This document shows positions 1-8,398 of a stretch of DNA of 11,470 bases, piece after piece (within the stretch, counting starts at the first letter, position 1; the number at the start of each line of letters is the position of its first letter). The notes under the pieces are model-generated. The model was not told where the DNA came from and ran no database searches. It saw only the letters and a list, made by a program, of their open reading frames with translations. Source of the stretch: Multifurca ochricompacta (Eukaryota; Basidiomycota; Agaricomycetes; Russulales; Russulaceae); NCBI GenBank assembly GCA_022496185.1, contig WTXG01000588.1, positions 1 through 11,470 on the forward strand, given 5' to 3'. Position numbers and translations under genes: made by a program.

Positions 1-110
1 GGGCAGTCTCGAGACATATGTCCTAGCACTCTGCAATGGAAGCAGCACCCTTCTTTCATTAGAGTTTGCCGCTTGTCCTCCGTAAGCGCTGCTTGAGCCT
101 GGGCTCAATC
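1..110 (-). pseudogene. gag: Gag of element B, zinc-knuckle part (runs off the window)
   Basis: Minus-strand continuation of the gag cut by element A. After the target copy the frame reads AQAQAALTEDKRQTLMKEG, then a CCHC knuckle at 44-3: Cys, two residues (FH), Cys, four residues, His, four residues, Cys, followed by Pro. The knuckle directly after a helical linker is normal for Gag C-termini. A TGA spans the insertion point (GAT TGA GCC when joined). The gene leaves the window at base 1. Confidence 0.88.
106..110. repeat. Target site duplication of element A, left copy
   Basis: CAATC directly precedes the TGTCACAG start of the left LTR. The same 5-mer follows the right LTR at 7327-7331. 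Five base pairs is the usual duplication for Ty3/gypsy integrases. Confidence 0.9.
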
Positions 111-636
111 TGTCACAGTTAGGTGTGGCACTGTGTCAGGGTCGAACAAGAGGAAGCAAGTTCAGTCAAGATTCAAGGTCACAGAAGATCAAGTCTAGTT
201 CAAGCCCACAACAAGGTCAGAGGGCACGTGCACAAGAGGCGAAGTCGATGGCAGAGATGCTCAGTCCTGCAACAAGTTCAAGGGGATCGAAGACTCTCCA
301 AGTCGCGTCTTGGAGAGCTCAAGTGGGGTTCTTACTGAAGGAATTCAAGTGAAGTTGAAGCACCTTGGATTGAACACAAGAGAACAGACTTAGGTCTGTC
401 TCTTCTACTTTACTGTGCTTTAAATACAGGTAGACCTAGCTATGTCATAGTAGATGGAAGATTCTAGTACTATGATGTATCATCTAGTGGTTGCGCAATA
501 GAACTAGCTAGAACTAAGGAGAACATGGAGGGGTTGAGCCCTCAGTAAGCAAAACAGTAAATAGTGTTTCAGAACAACAAGTCCGTTAATGTCATCAGTC
601 AGCCACGTCACCTTTGTCAGATCAAATTTCATCACA
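111..636 (-). repeat. 3' LTR of element A (526 bp)
   Basis: Direct repeat of 6799-7326. On the minus strand it starts TGTGATG, directly after a polypurine tract, and ends CTGTGACA. Positions 351-636 (U3 plus about 40 nt of R) match the other LTR with only two differences, both C/T (positions 481 and 606). Positions 111-350 (the rest of R plus U5) differ at roughly 35 places by eye, including small indels. The TATA-like TTTAAATA (419-426) and the 11-nt primer sequence (381-391) are both kept. Confidence 0.93.
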
Positions 637-1847
637 TCACCCCCTTCGTATGCATCAGCTTGTCCCCAAGCTCAGTGACCAACTGTAAATGTGACCATGT
701 GGGGTGGTAGTGTAAGTTGACGATGGGAGCGAGGGCGGTGTGTACTGCCAACTCCTCCAGCTTGGAGTATTGCGCAGAGTTCAGGGGTGGGGGCAAAGGT
801 CATGGCCTCTGTAGAGGTGGGGATGGTGTCCCAGGTGGGCGCATAGACATAAGTTAGATAAGGGAATAGATGGTAGTAAACGTCAGCTCTGGACAGGGCA
901 TGGACTGTTTCTTGAATCTCTTGATGAGCTCGACTAACCTGTTGTCGCCAGTGGGCCAGTTCCTGAAGGGCACCATCCAGTCGGCAAGTGGCATAGTGAA
1001 AGCAAGAAACTTCTGCCCAAGCACCAGGGTCCTGAAGTTCATCCAGAGCATGACTAACAATTGGTGTAAAGTCCATATCAGGGTCAAAGAGTCATTGTTG
1101 GAAGAGCGTGAGGATGGGATTAGGGAACCCTGGGTGTCGAGCATGAGGTTGTGCATATAATGGGAAGCAGAAGATGGGCTCATTAGCTCCCATGGTGCAG
1201 ACAACAGTGGGCTCATCCTGTCAAAAGTCATAGGCAATATAGCGGGCAATCCGGTGGTAGCCAAGAGAATCTGTGATTAAATGAGGGAAATAGTGGTGAG
1301 TGTTATGGATGTGATTGCGAATAAATGGGAGGCCTGGAGAAGTGTAGGGAATTGGTGATCGTCGGCCAGCAGCAGCATCTCTAGGCAAGTGGTCTAATCC
1401 AGGGGTTGGTGGTCGCTGGTCTGCAGTGGTGTCCTGATGCTGAGTCTCTCCAGTGGCAGCAGCCTCCAAGCGTGACCGTGTTTCCTGTAGCATAGTTAAT
1501 ACACGGTTACGGACATCTGGGTCTAGGTTTTGATTTACAGTGGCCGTTATAGAAATAGCGTTGGTGAGAGTTTGAATAGGATCGTCAGACATTGTAAAAG
1601 AAAAGTGTGAGGGAGGGGTTGGTGAAGTTGGTGTGGTTGGGAGCATAGGGGCATCTTGTGGGAATTTGAGTGCACCTAGGTTTGCTGCATCAGCGGCAGC
1701 AGCAGCAAACTGGTCTCTGAAGTTAGGGTCCAGGGTGGGAGGAGAAGGTTGCATGTTGGTGGGTCAGCGTGTGGTAGACATTCTGGGTCCTGGCTTAACA
1801 CCTTTGCGTGGAGAAAAGAGGCGAGTGAGTCGTTTGGTGCGAGCCAT
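504..1847 (-). pseudogene. ORF3 of element A: unknown protein in the envelope position
   Basis: I do not recognise this protein. It starts at ATG 1847-1845, 60 nt after the pol stop, in a different frame. The frame stays open for 447 codons apart from four TGA (starting at 1764, 1221, 1092, 672), the same decay pattern as pol, so it was very likely a real gene. The N-terminus is strongly basic (MARTKRLTRLFSPRKG, possibly a nuclear or nucleic-acid-binding tail), then an Ala-rich segment (about residues 40-60), a Pro/Thr-rich linker, a helical stretch near LTMLQETRSRLEAAA, an Arg/Pro/His-rich middle and a C-terminal part rich in possible helix (ELAHWRQQVSRAHQEIQETVHALSRA, about 955-890). No signal peptide or clear membrane segment is seen, so a true envelope protein is unlikely. 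The frame passes through the polypurine tract as EGGDVM and into the 3' LTR to TAG 506-504; the original end may have been earlier. Confidence 0.72.
637..648 (-). other. Polypurine tract of element A
   Basis: The minus strand reads CGAAGGGGGTGA directly before the TGTGATG start of the 3' LTR, the right place for plus-strand priming. The ORF3 frame runs through it as Glu-Gly-Gly-Asp-Val-Met. A second, very similar GAAGGGGGTGA lies just after the pol stop (about 1896-1906), 1.26 kb upstream on the element. Confidence 0.85.
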
Positions 1848-1906
1848 GATAAAAGAAAGAGGTATGTGTGGGGGAAGAGATGGGAAATCATGTGGTCACC
1901 CCCTTC

Positions 1907-4900
1907 TTAAGGGTGGCGTCATCCCTGATGCCTGGGAAGAGAATCATAGTATTGTTTGATCAACACAGGGGCATGACAGTTGGCACTATCCACCCAAGAG
2001 TTCTCACTGGCAGGATATCTGACCCAGCTGACCAGATATTGGAGCTTCTTGGAATTTCCATGAAGTCAGTGATTCAAAACAGCAGCCACCTCATACTCTT
2101 CTTCCTGACCCACAAGGTCTGGAGGGGGTCTGAGGTAATTGGGGCCATGTGCATCAGTTTCCAAATAGGGAGACAAAAGATCAATGTGAAACACATCATG
2201 GATATTCATGTGGGAAGGCAGGGATAAGCGATAAGCCACAGGGGAGATACAGCCCACGATTCAGAAGGGGCCATAGCGGCGAGGGGCTAGTTTAGCGGAT
2301 GGGAAATGTGTCTTCAAATTTTTTCCTTCGAGCCAAACCTGTGTGCCCACAACAAGCGGTGGGGGTGTTGGTGGGGGTGTGGGGGCTCGGAAAGCAAGTT
2401 CTGCGCAAGCTCATGCATTCCGTAGATCGCAGAGGCGGGTGTCAACCCTGGGAATGCTTGATTCTGACAGGTGACCATTCCAATCAAACGAAACGCCGTG
2501 GATTAGTTCATGCAGTGACAGTTTAGATTTGTCGTGTATCCATGAATTGTGGATGAATTCCGCTAGCGGCAAGTAGTCTGGCCATTGGTGTTGATCGTCA
2601 CCCAGCCACAGACAGAGATACTGTTTGAGCCAGAGATTCATATGTTCACTCAATCCGTCTGTCTGAGGGTGGAATGCGGTTGACAGGTTTTGACGGATAT
2701 CCAATATGCGGGCGAGTTCGCGAGAAAAGTGGGAGGTAAACTGGGGGTCACGATCGGAAATGATACACTTTGGGATGCCAAAGGTCAGGAAGACATGTCT
2801 ATAATACAGGGTAGCAACGCCTTCACCAGAGATGTTTTTTGAGCAAGGAATGAATTTTGCTGATTTCGAGCAGCCTTGATCAACAATCATAAGCACCGCA
2901 TCATAGCGTCCCAAGGGTGGGAGATCGGTGATAAGGTCCATCACTACATATTGAAATGGGCCTGCCGAGGTTGGCACATTGAATGGAAATAGCAGAACTT
3001 TCTTAGTTAGCTTTGGTTTACTTTCTTGACATTTGGCACAACCCTGGACGTAATCTCAGACAAATTCCTTCAGGCCATTGCCTTCATATTCCATTAGCAC
3101 TTTTCTTATAGTCTTCTTGATCCCTGGATGTCCTGCTAAAACGTGGTCGTGATGACGAGAGAGGATCTCACATCATTCAGCGACGCCTTCTGGGAACAGG
3201 TGTCTAGACAGCTGTATTGTTTGGAGAAATAAGTGATCTGGTAAAACTGTAACTGTCTCATTATCGGCCGTTCCCCAATCTGCATCAGGTCGGCATGAAA
3301 GCATGTCTGCCACTGTGTGAAGCTTCCCTGGGACATGTTCTAGGGAGAAGTCGAAATCAGCAAGTTCTTGGAGCCAACGCGCTTGACATCAATTGAGTTT
3401 CTGTGGCTCTCTGAAGTATTGTAGATTGTTGTGATCTGTGCGGATCTGAACCTTGTGATGAGCACCAAGGAGATATTGGCGCCATAAGCGAAGTGCAACC
3501 ATGACTGCGAATAATTCGCGGTTGTATATATCCCAATTACGTTGTGTTTCATCTAATGTTTTCAAGAGATATGCCACAGGATGTAATTGTCCGTTGTTGT
3601 CCTTTTGACTTAAGGTGGCACCAATGGCGTACCTGGAGGCATCCATGTCGACAATGAAGGGTTTTTCAAAATCTGGTTGTGTGAGCACTGGTTGTGAGGT
3701 TACATGTTGTTTAAGAGTGTTGAATGTGTTCTGTTCGACATCTGTCCATCTCCATGGGTTCTTTACACTGGTGAGGGCATTCAGGGGTGCAGCTAATTTA
3801 CTAAATCCCTGAATAAAGTGGTGATAAAACTGGCAGAATCCCAAGAACGATCAAACTTCTTTGACGGTGGTAGGGGTCTTCCATGTGGCGACCCCTTCGA
3901 CTTTTACAGGATCCATATGTACTTGATTTGCTTCGAGTATAAGTCCCAGGTATTCTATTTGGGTTTGTTCGAAAGCACACTTTTCCGGTTTGAGATAAAG
4001 GTCTAGTTGATTTAGCTTATCGAGAATGCGATGCACTTTGGCCCTGTGACTTGCGAGATCGTGATCGGTGTGAATTAAAATATCATCCATATAGACTGTA
4101 AACCAAGCTTTTCCATTGGCATCATGATCATTGAGTTCATCTTTAAATTCAGCGTTCATCATGGTTTGGAACATTGTGGGGGAATTAGTTAGACCAAAAA
4201 ACATAACATTTGGCTCATAGAGGCCACAATTGGTTTTGAACGTGGCTTTCCATCAGTCTTCTGGAACAATTCGGATATTGTTGTAACCCCAACGGATGTC
4301 CATCTTAGTGAATAATGTGCTACCATGAATGCGATCAATTAACTCTGGAATAAGTGGGAGTGGATATGTACTGCAGATCGTCCAGCTATTGAGTTTACGA
4401 TAGTCCTGAACCGGCCGGAGTTTTCCGTCCTTCTTTTTGATGAAGAAAAACAGGGACGCGTATGGTGATTTTGAGGCTGAGATGTAGCCTTTCTGCAAAT
4501 GTTCTTCTAGGAACTTGTTCAGGGCATCTTGTTCTCCTGGTCCAAGTGGATATATTTTACAATCTAACGTCGCAGGAGTGTCTGACTTCAATTCGATTTT
4601 GTGATCCCAGGGTCGCTCAGCCAGGAAACGTTGAGCCTCTTGGTCACTGAATACCTTTTTGTGCTGATGATATTCCGATGGAACAATCTGATCCCAGGGT
4701 CATTTGATTTTGTCCTTTGCTTTGATTGCTAATTCTTGTGTGATGTTAAGTCATTTAACCTGTTCTACTGGCAATTCAAATCTAAGCTTGTCCATAAGGC
4801 GTCCCTCCGTCCAGTTGATCCAGGGGTTAGTTGCTGCGAACCACGGGTATCCTAAGATTACTTCATCAGCTCCGATAGAAGCCACATAAAATCGATGACG

Positions 4901-5200
4901 TTGTTCTCTATCATTTGTGACGACGTGAAGGTCAATGCACTGTGTGATGTGTTGAGTCGTGTTGGGAGATCCATCAGCGTTTTGCAGTCGCTTAGGGATA
5001 GTTAATTGTTTTGTCAGGAGTTGGTATTTGATTACGGTTTTGAAATTGATAAAATTTTCTGTTGCTCCACTGTCTATGAGCACGTTTATGTTGGCCTTTG
5101 GTTTCACTCCATGTAATGGGACAGATATTGTCATTGCTCTAATAGGTGATCTAAATACATGGTGTGAGATTAATGCTCGAATGAAGGCCGCGTCATTCAA
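1907..5200 (-). pseudogene. pol: Pol of element A: protease-RT-RNaseH-integrase-chromodomain
   Basis: Polyprotein of about 1,097 residues that would cut itself, copy the RNA to DNA and integrate it. Domains in order: aspartic protease, catalytic Asp-Ser-Gly at 5074-5066; reverse transcriptase with YMDD at 4093-4082; RNase H with DMDAS, the RELFAVMVAL Glu and TDHNN (about 3655-3430); integrase with an HHCC zinc finger (about 3160-3029, CAKC at its end) and a DDE triad with Asp at 2938-2936, Asp at 2755-2753 and Glu at 2647-2645, giving the canonical D35E; a GPF-type module near 2270; and a chromodomain (about 2085-1930). It ends at TAA 1909-1907. The frame is unbroken by indels but has 11 TGA codons, starting at 4751, 4700, 4253, 3851, 3389, 3173, 3056, 2411, 2261, 2066 and 1919. 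Pol begins in a different frame from the gag tail, whose TGA overlaps it at 5199-5197, so it was probably expressed by frameshifting; the frame is open upstream only to about 5215. All visible catalytic residues are intact. Confidence 0.95.
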
Positions 5201-6535
5201 GCGATATAAAAATCCTCATCTCCTTTAAATTTGCTCTGCAGGGCGAGGCGTTGTTCATCATTCATGGATCGAAGGGCTTTTGCAAGTGCGTTGATGTCTA
5301 TTTTGGAGGTCTCTACGATCCTCTGTTCCGGGGCTTTAGTGGGTACCATTGCGGTCGTCGGGGGACTTCTGTGATCATGGCAGTCTGAGCCGGACTACTG
5401 GTACTAGTATTGGTATTAGTGCGTGGTTCTTATTTGGGCAGTCTTTGACAAGATGTCCTCTGCGCCCACACTCAAAGCACCAGCCGTCTTTCCTATATTG
5501 TTCTCTTTCCTCTGTCGTAATTGCCTTTTAATGACATCGACTCCCTGTGGGTGTGGGTCTGATTCATGTTTCTTATAAAATGTAAATTTGTTGCCTTGAG
5601 GTGGTGTATTAGTTGTTGTTTGCATGCCAAGGGCATCTTTACTATATAACCAATTTGCGTGGTGCTTTCTGGCCAAGGCCGCTGCTTCGTCAAACGTCTT
5701 GGGTTGGTCGAATAAGAGCATAGTCTGAACCAGTCATGTGGGGAGACCTCAGTGAAAGAACTGCTGAGCAGCTGGGTCATCAATATGGAGTTCGGCCCTT
5801 GTAGCCAGCATGCAAAACTCGGCGATGTATTTGTCGATATTAGAATCCCTCATTTGTAAGCGATCTAGCGCTCGCAGCGCTTTTGCCCAGCCGCCATGTC
5901 GGCCCATGCTTCTCGGAATATTTGTCTAAATTTGTCCCAAATGTATGGGACCCAGATGTTTCCCTCCTTGATATTGGTCAGCCACTTGATTTGGTCTATT
6001 ACCCAGCGGTCCACTCGTGGCCCTCGAGCAATCCCAATGTGAACGCAACTCTTGTCCTTTCGTTTTGAACCATGGCTACGTTTCGTTCAGGCTAAAGAAC
6101 AATTCAAGTTTGGTGAACCAATCCATTGCAATATCTCGGTCTCTGTCGAAAAAGGGTGGTGGTACGCCCATCATGGCCCTCCTGAGTACGTCGTCCCCAT
6201 TCCTGGAGCGGGGGGTCCTTGTGGTGGTTCATCAGGGTTTCTTCCAGATATTCTGGCTGGTCTGTCTTCAGGGCTCCGCTCGGGTCGACCGGTCTGAGAT
6301 TCAACAATATCTTCCTCTGCGGCCCTCCTTGCCTGTCTGGTATTTGGTCTGGTTGTCATCGTGTGTGGGGTAGGTACTACTGTGCCTTTGTCGTTTGGGG
6401 TGGGGCTGTCTGCGCAGCAAGAAGAGCAAAGTGATTATGGAATTCGATTGGTAAGTCGCCATGTGATTGTGGTTCTAATTCTTCTGTTAGGTACTGGAGT
6501 GGGGACTGGTCTTCAAGAGATGCTTCTTCGGACAT
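5197..6535 (-). pseudogene. gag: Gag of element A (frameshifted)
   Basis: Structural protein that would build the virus-like particle. A possible start ATG is at 6535-6533, followed by an acidic, Pro/Arg-rich N-terminal part with a TAG after about 50 codons. Capsid-like segments follow in switching frames: DWFTKLELFF near 6100, an RVDRWV...IKWLTNIKEG block near 6000-5930, then DSNIDKYIAEF...LATRAEL and MLLFDQPKTFDEAAALA (about 5840-5680). A CCHC zinc knuckle, C-F-E-C then H then C with the spacing Cx2Cx4Hx4C, lies at 5479-5438. The tail ends at TGA 5199-5197, overlapping the start of pol. The knuckle lies one frame off from both the capsid and the tail, implying compensating indels; at least three more frame breaks lie upstream. 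TGA stops at 5749-5751 and 5734-5736 interrupt the capsid frame. Assignment rests on the knuckle, capsid-like blocks and position. Confidence 0.85.
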
Positions 6536-6798
6536 TGGGATCAGGGGTCACGTGCTGAGTAAGACGTCGCGCTGTCAGGATTCGGGCAAGGGACGTGGTG
6601 TTGTCTCCTTGCGATTCAGGTGAGTGTTTCAAGTGTTCGTTTACAGGTATTACTGATCGCGCTGATATTTTAAACAGCTTCGGGGATCGTTGTTGGTTCT
6701 ATGGTCGGGTTCAGGTTCAGGTGTCAGGGCAAGGGACGTGTCATCATCGCCTTGCACATTCAGTGAGTTCTAGTGTCTTTGTAAGAAGTCTGTTCTAA
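6536..6798 (-). other. Untranslated leader of element A with a 14-bp direct repeat
   Basis: Stretch between the 5' LTR and the first plausible gag ATG (6535). I see no open frame worth reporting. GGGCAAGGGACGTG occurs exactly at 6584-6597 and again at 6727-6740 (plus strand), each followed by a degenerate CTTGC...ATTCAG...TGAG block, so the leader contains an imperfect duplication with a period of 143 bp. Packaging or dimerisation signals usually sit here in retroelements, but nothing in the sequence proves that role. Confidence 0.5.
6786..6796 (-). other. Self-priming primer-binding site of element A
   Basis: The minus strand reads AGAACAGACTT, two nucleotides after the 3' edge of the 5' LTR. 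No TGG start typical of a tRNA-primed site is present. The sequence pairs perfectly with the predicted 5' end of the element's own RNA (7081-7071), so priming by the transcript itself is the simplest reading. Confidence 0.78.
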
Positions 6799-7070
6799 TG
6801 TCACAGTTAGGTGCGGGAACTGTGTCGTCATCGAACAAGAGGAAACAAGTCCAGTCAAGGCTCAAAGGTCACAGTGGATCAAGCCTAGTTCAAGCCCACA
6901 ACAAGGTCAAAAGAGGGTGTGCACGAGAGTCAGGTCGACGGCAGAGACGCTCAGTCCTGCAACAAGTTCAAGGGGATTGAAGGCTCTCCAAGTTGCGTCT
7001 TGGAGAGTTCAAGTGGGGTTTCTTACTGGAGAGTTCAGATGAAGTTGAAGCACCTTGGATTGAACACAAG

Positions 7071-7081
7071 AGAACAGACTT
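7071..7081 (-). other. Predicted RNA 5' end / self-primer of element A
   Basis: The minus strand reads AAGTCTGTTCT. This is the exact reverse complement of the 11 nt beginning two bases inside the internal region (6796-6786); pairing stops on both sides of the 11. In Tf1/sushi-type elements the first 11 nt of the RNA fold back and prime reverse transcription. Length, position after the TATA box and spacing to the LTR edge all fit that model. The transcription start is inferred, not observed. Confidence 0.75.
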
Positions 7082-7108
7082 AGGTCTGTCTCTTCTACTT
7101 TACTGTGC

Positions 7109-7116
7109 TTTAAATA
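7109..7116 (-). promoter_or_regulatory. TATA-like box in the 5' LTR of element A
   Basis: The minus strand reads TATTTAAA. It lies 35 nt upstream of the first base of the 11-nt sequence complementary to the primer-binding site, the spacing expected between a TATA box and a transcription start. The same box is kept in the 3' LTR at 419-426. Confidence 0.65.
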
Positions 7117-7326
7117 CAGGTAGACCTAGCTATGTCATAGTAGATGGAAGATTCTAGTACTATGATGTATTATCTAGTGGTTGCGCAATAGAACTAGCTA
7201 GAACTAAGGAGAACATGGAGGGGTTGAGCCCTCAGTAAGCAAAACAGTAAATAGTGTTTCAGAACAACAAGTCCGTTAATGTCATCAGTCAGCCATGTCA
7301 CCTTTGTCAGATCAAATTTCATCACA

Positions 7327-7331
7327 CAATC
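7327..7331. repeat. Target site duplication of element A, right copy
   Basis: CAATC directly follows the CATCACA end of the right LTR and matches 106-110. The flanks beyond the two copies read as one continuous gag frame of element B when joined with a single copy. Confidence 0.9.
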
Positions 7332-7861
7332 TGTGGAGGTATCCATAGTGTTTGGATCCCGCTGGGCATGCTGGGCAGGCTTTACTCCAAAAGCTGCCTT
7401 CCACTGGTCTTGGGTTTTTCCCTTCTTGGTGTTGACTCCAAATTGTGTCTGGAAGTCAAGGTAGTCTTGTTGCTGCCGTTGAGCAGCATTGACCCAACTA
7501 TCCCAGTCATGAGGATGGTGAAATTGGATAATGTTTTTGACTAGGGGGTTGGGTAGGCCTTGCAAGAAGAGGTCTAGTGTTGCCTCTTCATCGGTGTTGT
7601 AGCCGGCCCTATTGGCTAAACTCCTGAACTTGGCCACATATGCATCAAGTTCTCCCTTCTCCATTCTGAGGGACTTCAGTTCCCAGGCTGCTTTCTGTTT
7701 GGCTTGCCCGTCTGTGAAGGCATCCTTAAACCTCTCAGCTATGGTCTCCCAAAGACCTTCGCTTGTAGTTCGGTGCCCACTTTCAACCTGCTCATTCAGC
7801 CACTCCAATTGTTCCATTGTCCAGTCATCCACCGCATCCCCTCAGATCAGGGAAAGAAACA

Positions 7862-7866
7862 GATTG
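7862..7866. repeat. Target site duplication of D, left copy
   Basis: GATTG next to the TGTTACG start of D; it matches 9126-9130. Confidence 0.85.
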
Positions 7867-8302
7867 TGTTACGCTCAGCAGAGCGTTCTGTGCGGCGTGC
7901 ACGGGTTGGCGCGGGTCCATTACCTCAGCCACGAGCCTAGCACGATAAGGCTAGGCTCTGGGCACTGTTTAGCTTCGGGATCGGTTAAGGTTTGGTGCTA
8001 TAATCAAGCACAGAGGGAGACGGGATGAGCCAGCCAAAGGGAGCTAATCCCCTAAGGCTGTTAAGTGGAGACAGGGCCCAGTTGCTGTGCCGGAAATGCA
8101 CTGAGCACACTGGAGCCCTAGGAGATGGCAAAGGGGTTCAAAGGGAAGGGCACACACCCATTGCCAGAGGCAATGGGGGTCCCTGCAGGGATCTCAAGGA
8201 CGCAAAAGAGGGGGAAAAGGCTTCTGATGTATTGGGGTCTAAGATCTCTAGGCTGAAGGCACAAGAGGTCAAATCTGGGGTTGTACAAACTGTCTACAGG
8301 GT

Positions 8303-8310
8303 CTTATATA
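8303..8310 (-). promoter_or_regulatory. TATA box in solo LTR D
   Basis: The minus strand reads TATATAAG, identical to the box in B's LTR. If sense is minus, U3 is about 815 nt (9125-8311) and R-U5 about 440 nt. The plus strand also reads TATATACTG here, so the orientation is not proven. Confidence 0.5.
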
Positions 8311-8398
8311 CTGTATGGGGATCTGGTTTGTAGCTAATCAGGAACAGGGTCAGAGTCCTTATCATCCAATAGCAGATAAGATGTCAAATATAGTCCAT

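Larger units (their letters stand above)
111..7326 (-). mobile_element. Element A: complete, decayed Ty3/gypsy chromovirus
   Basis: A 7.2-kb LTR retrotransposon lying on the minus strand. It is bounded by two direct LTR copies that begin TGTCACAG and end CATCACA on the plus strand, and flanked by the 5-bp duplication CAATC on both sides. On the minus strand the order is 5' LTR, self-priming primer-binding site, leader, gag, protease-RT-RNaseH-integrase-chromodomain pol, an extra ORF3, polypurine tract, 3' LTR. The protease-to-integrase domain order is that of Ty3/gypsy, and the C-terminal chromodomain makes it a chromovirus. Pol and ORF3 carry 15 TGA stops and gag is frameshifted, so the copy cannot act on its own. 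It lies inside the gag gene of another retrotransposon (element B). Confidence 0.95.
6799..7326 (-). repeat. 5' LTR of element A (528 bp)
   Basis: Promoter-side LTR of the minus-strand element. It opens TGTGATG at 7326 and closes CTGTGACA at 6799, two nucleotides before the primer-binding site. Judged from the TATA box and the self-primer, U3 is about 7326-7082 and R-U5 is 7081-6799. Its U3 contributes a chance 3' extension to the interrupted gag of element B, which reads on in frame to a TAG at 7194-7196. Confidence 0.93.
7327..7866 (-). pseudogene. gag: Gag of element B, capsid part
   Basis: Continues the capsid in the same frame after D is removed: LFLSLI, a TGA at 7844-7842, then GDAVDDWTMEQLEWLNEQ, followed by WETIAERFKDAF, ELKSLRMEKGELDAYVAKF, RSLANRAGYNTDEEATLDLF, LQGLPNPLVKNIIQFHHPHD and WDSWVNAAQRQQQDYLDFQTQ. 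This is the classic retrotransposon Gag layout: a W-rich start, a FxxxF helix, an LxxYV..F..LA block and the FxxGLP motif. The frame is open from 7841 to the insertion edge, where it reads MDTSTD and runs by chance into the U3 of element A. The zinc knuckle that should follow lies on the other side of A at 44-3. Confidence 0.92.

Noticed and set aside
504..1847. Envelope glycoprotein
   Set aside because: No signal peptide, membrane anchor or cleavage-type site is visible; only the position is envelope-like.
1907..5200. UGA decoded as an amino acid (alternative genetic code)
   Set aside because: TGA-only stops would fit, but CpG decay explains them, C has Arg at one of the same sites, and gag is independently frameshifted.
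7194..7832. A 212-residue open frame that looks like one gene
   Set aside because: It is a chimera: residues up to about MDTSTD are element B gag, and the last 40-odd residues come from the U3 of element A after insertion.
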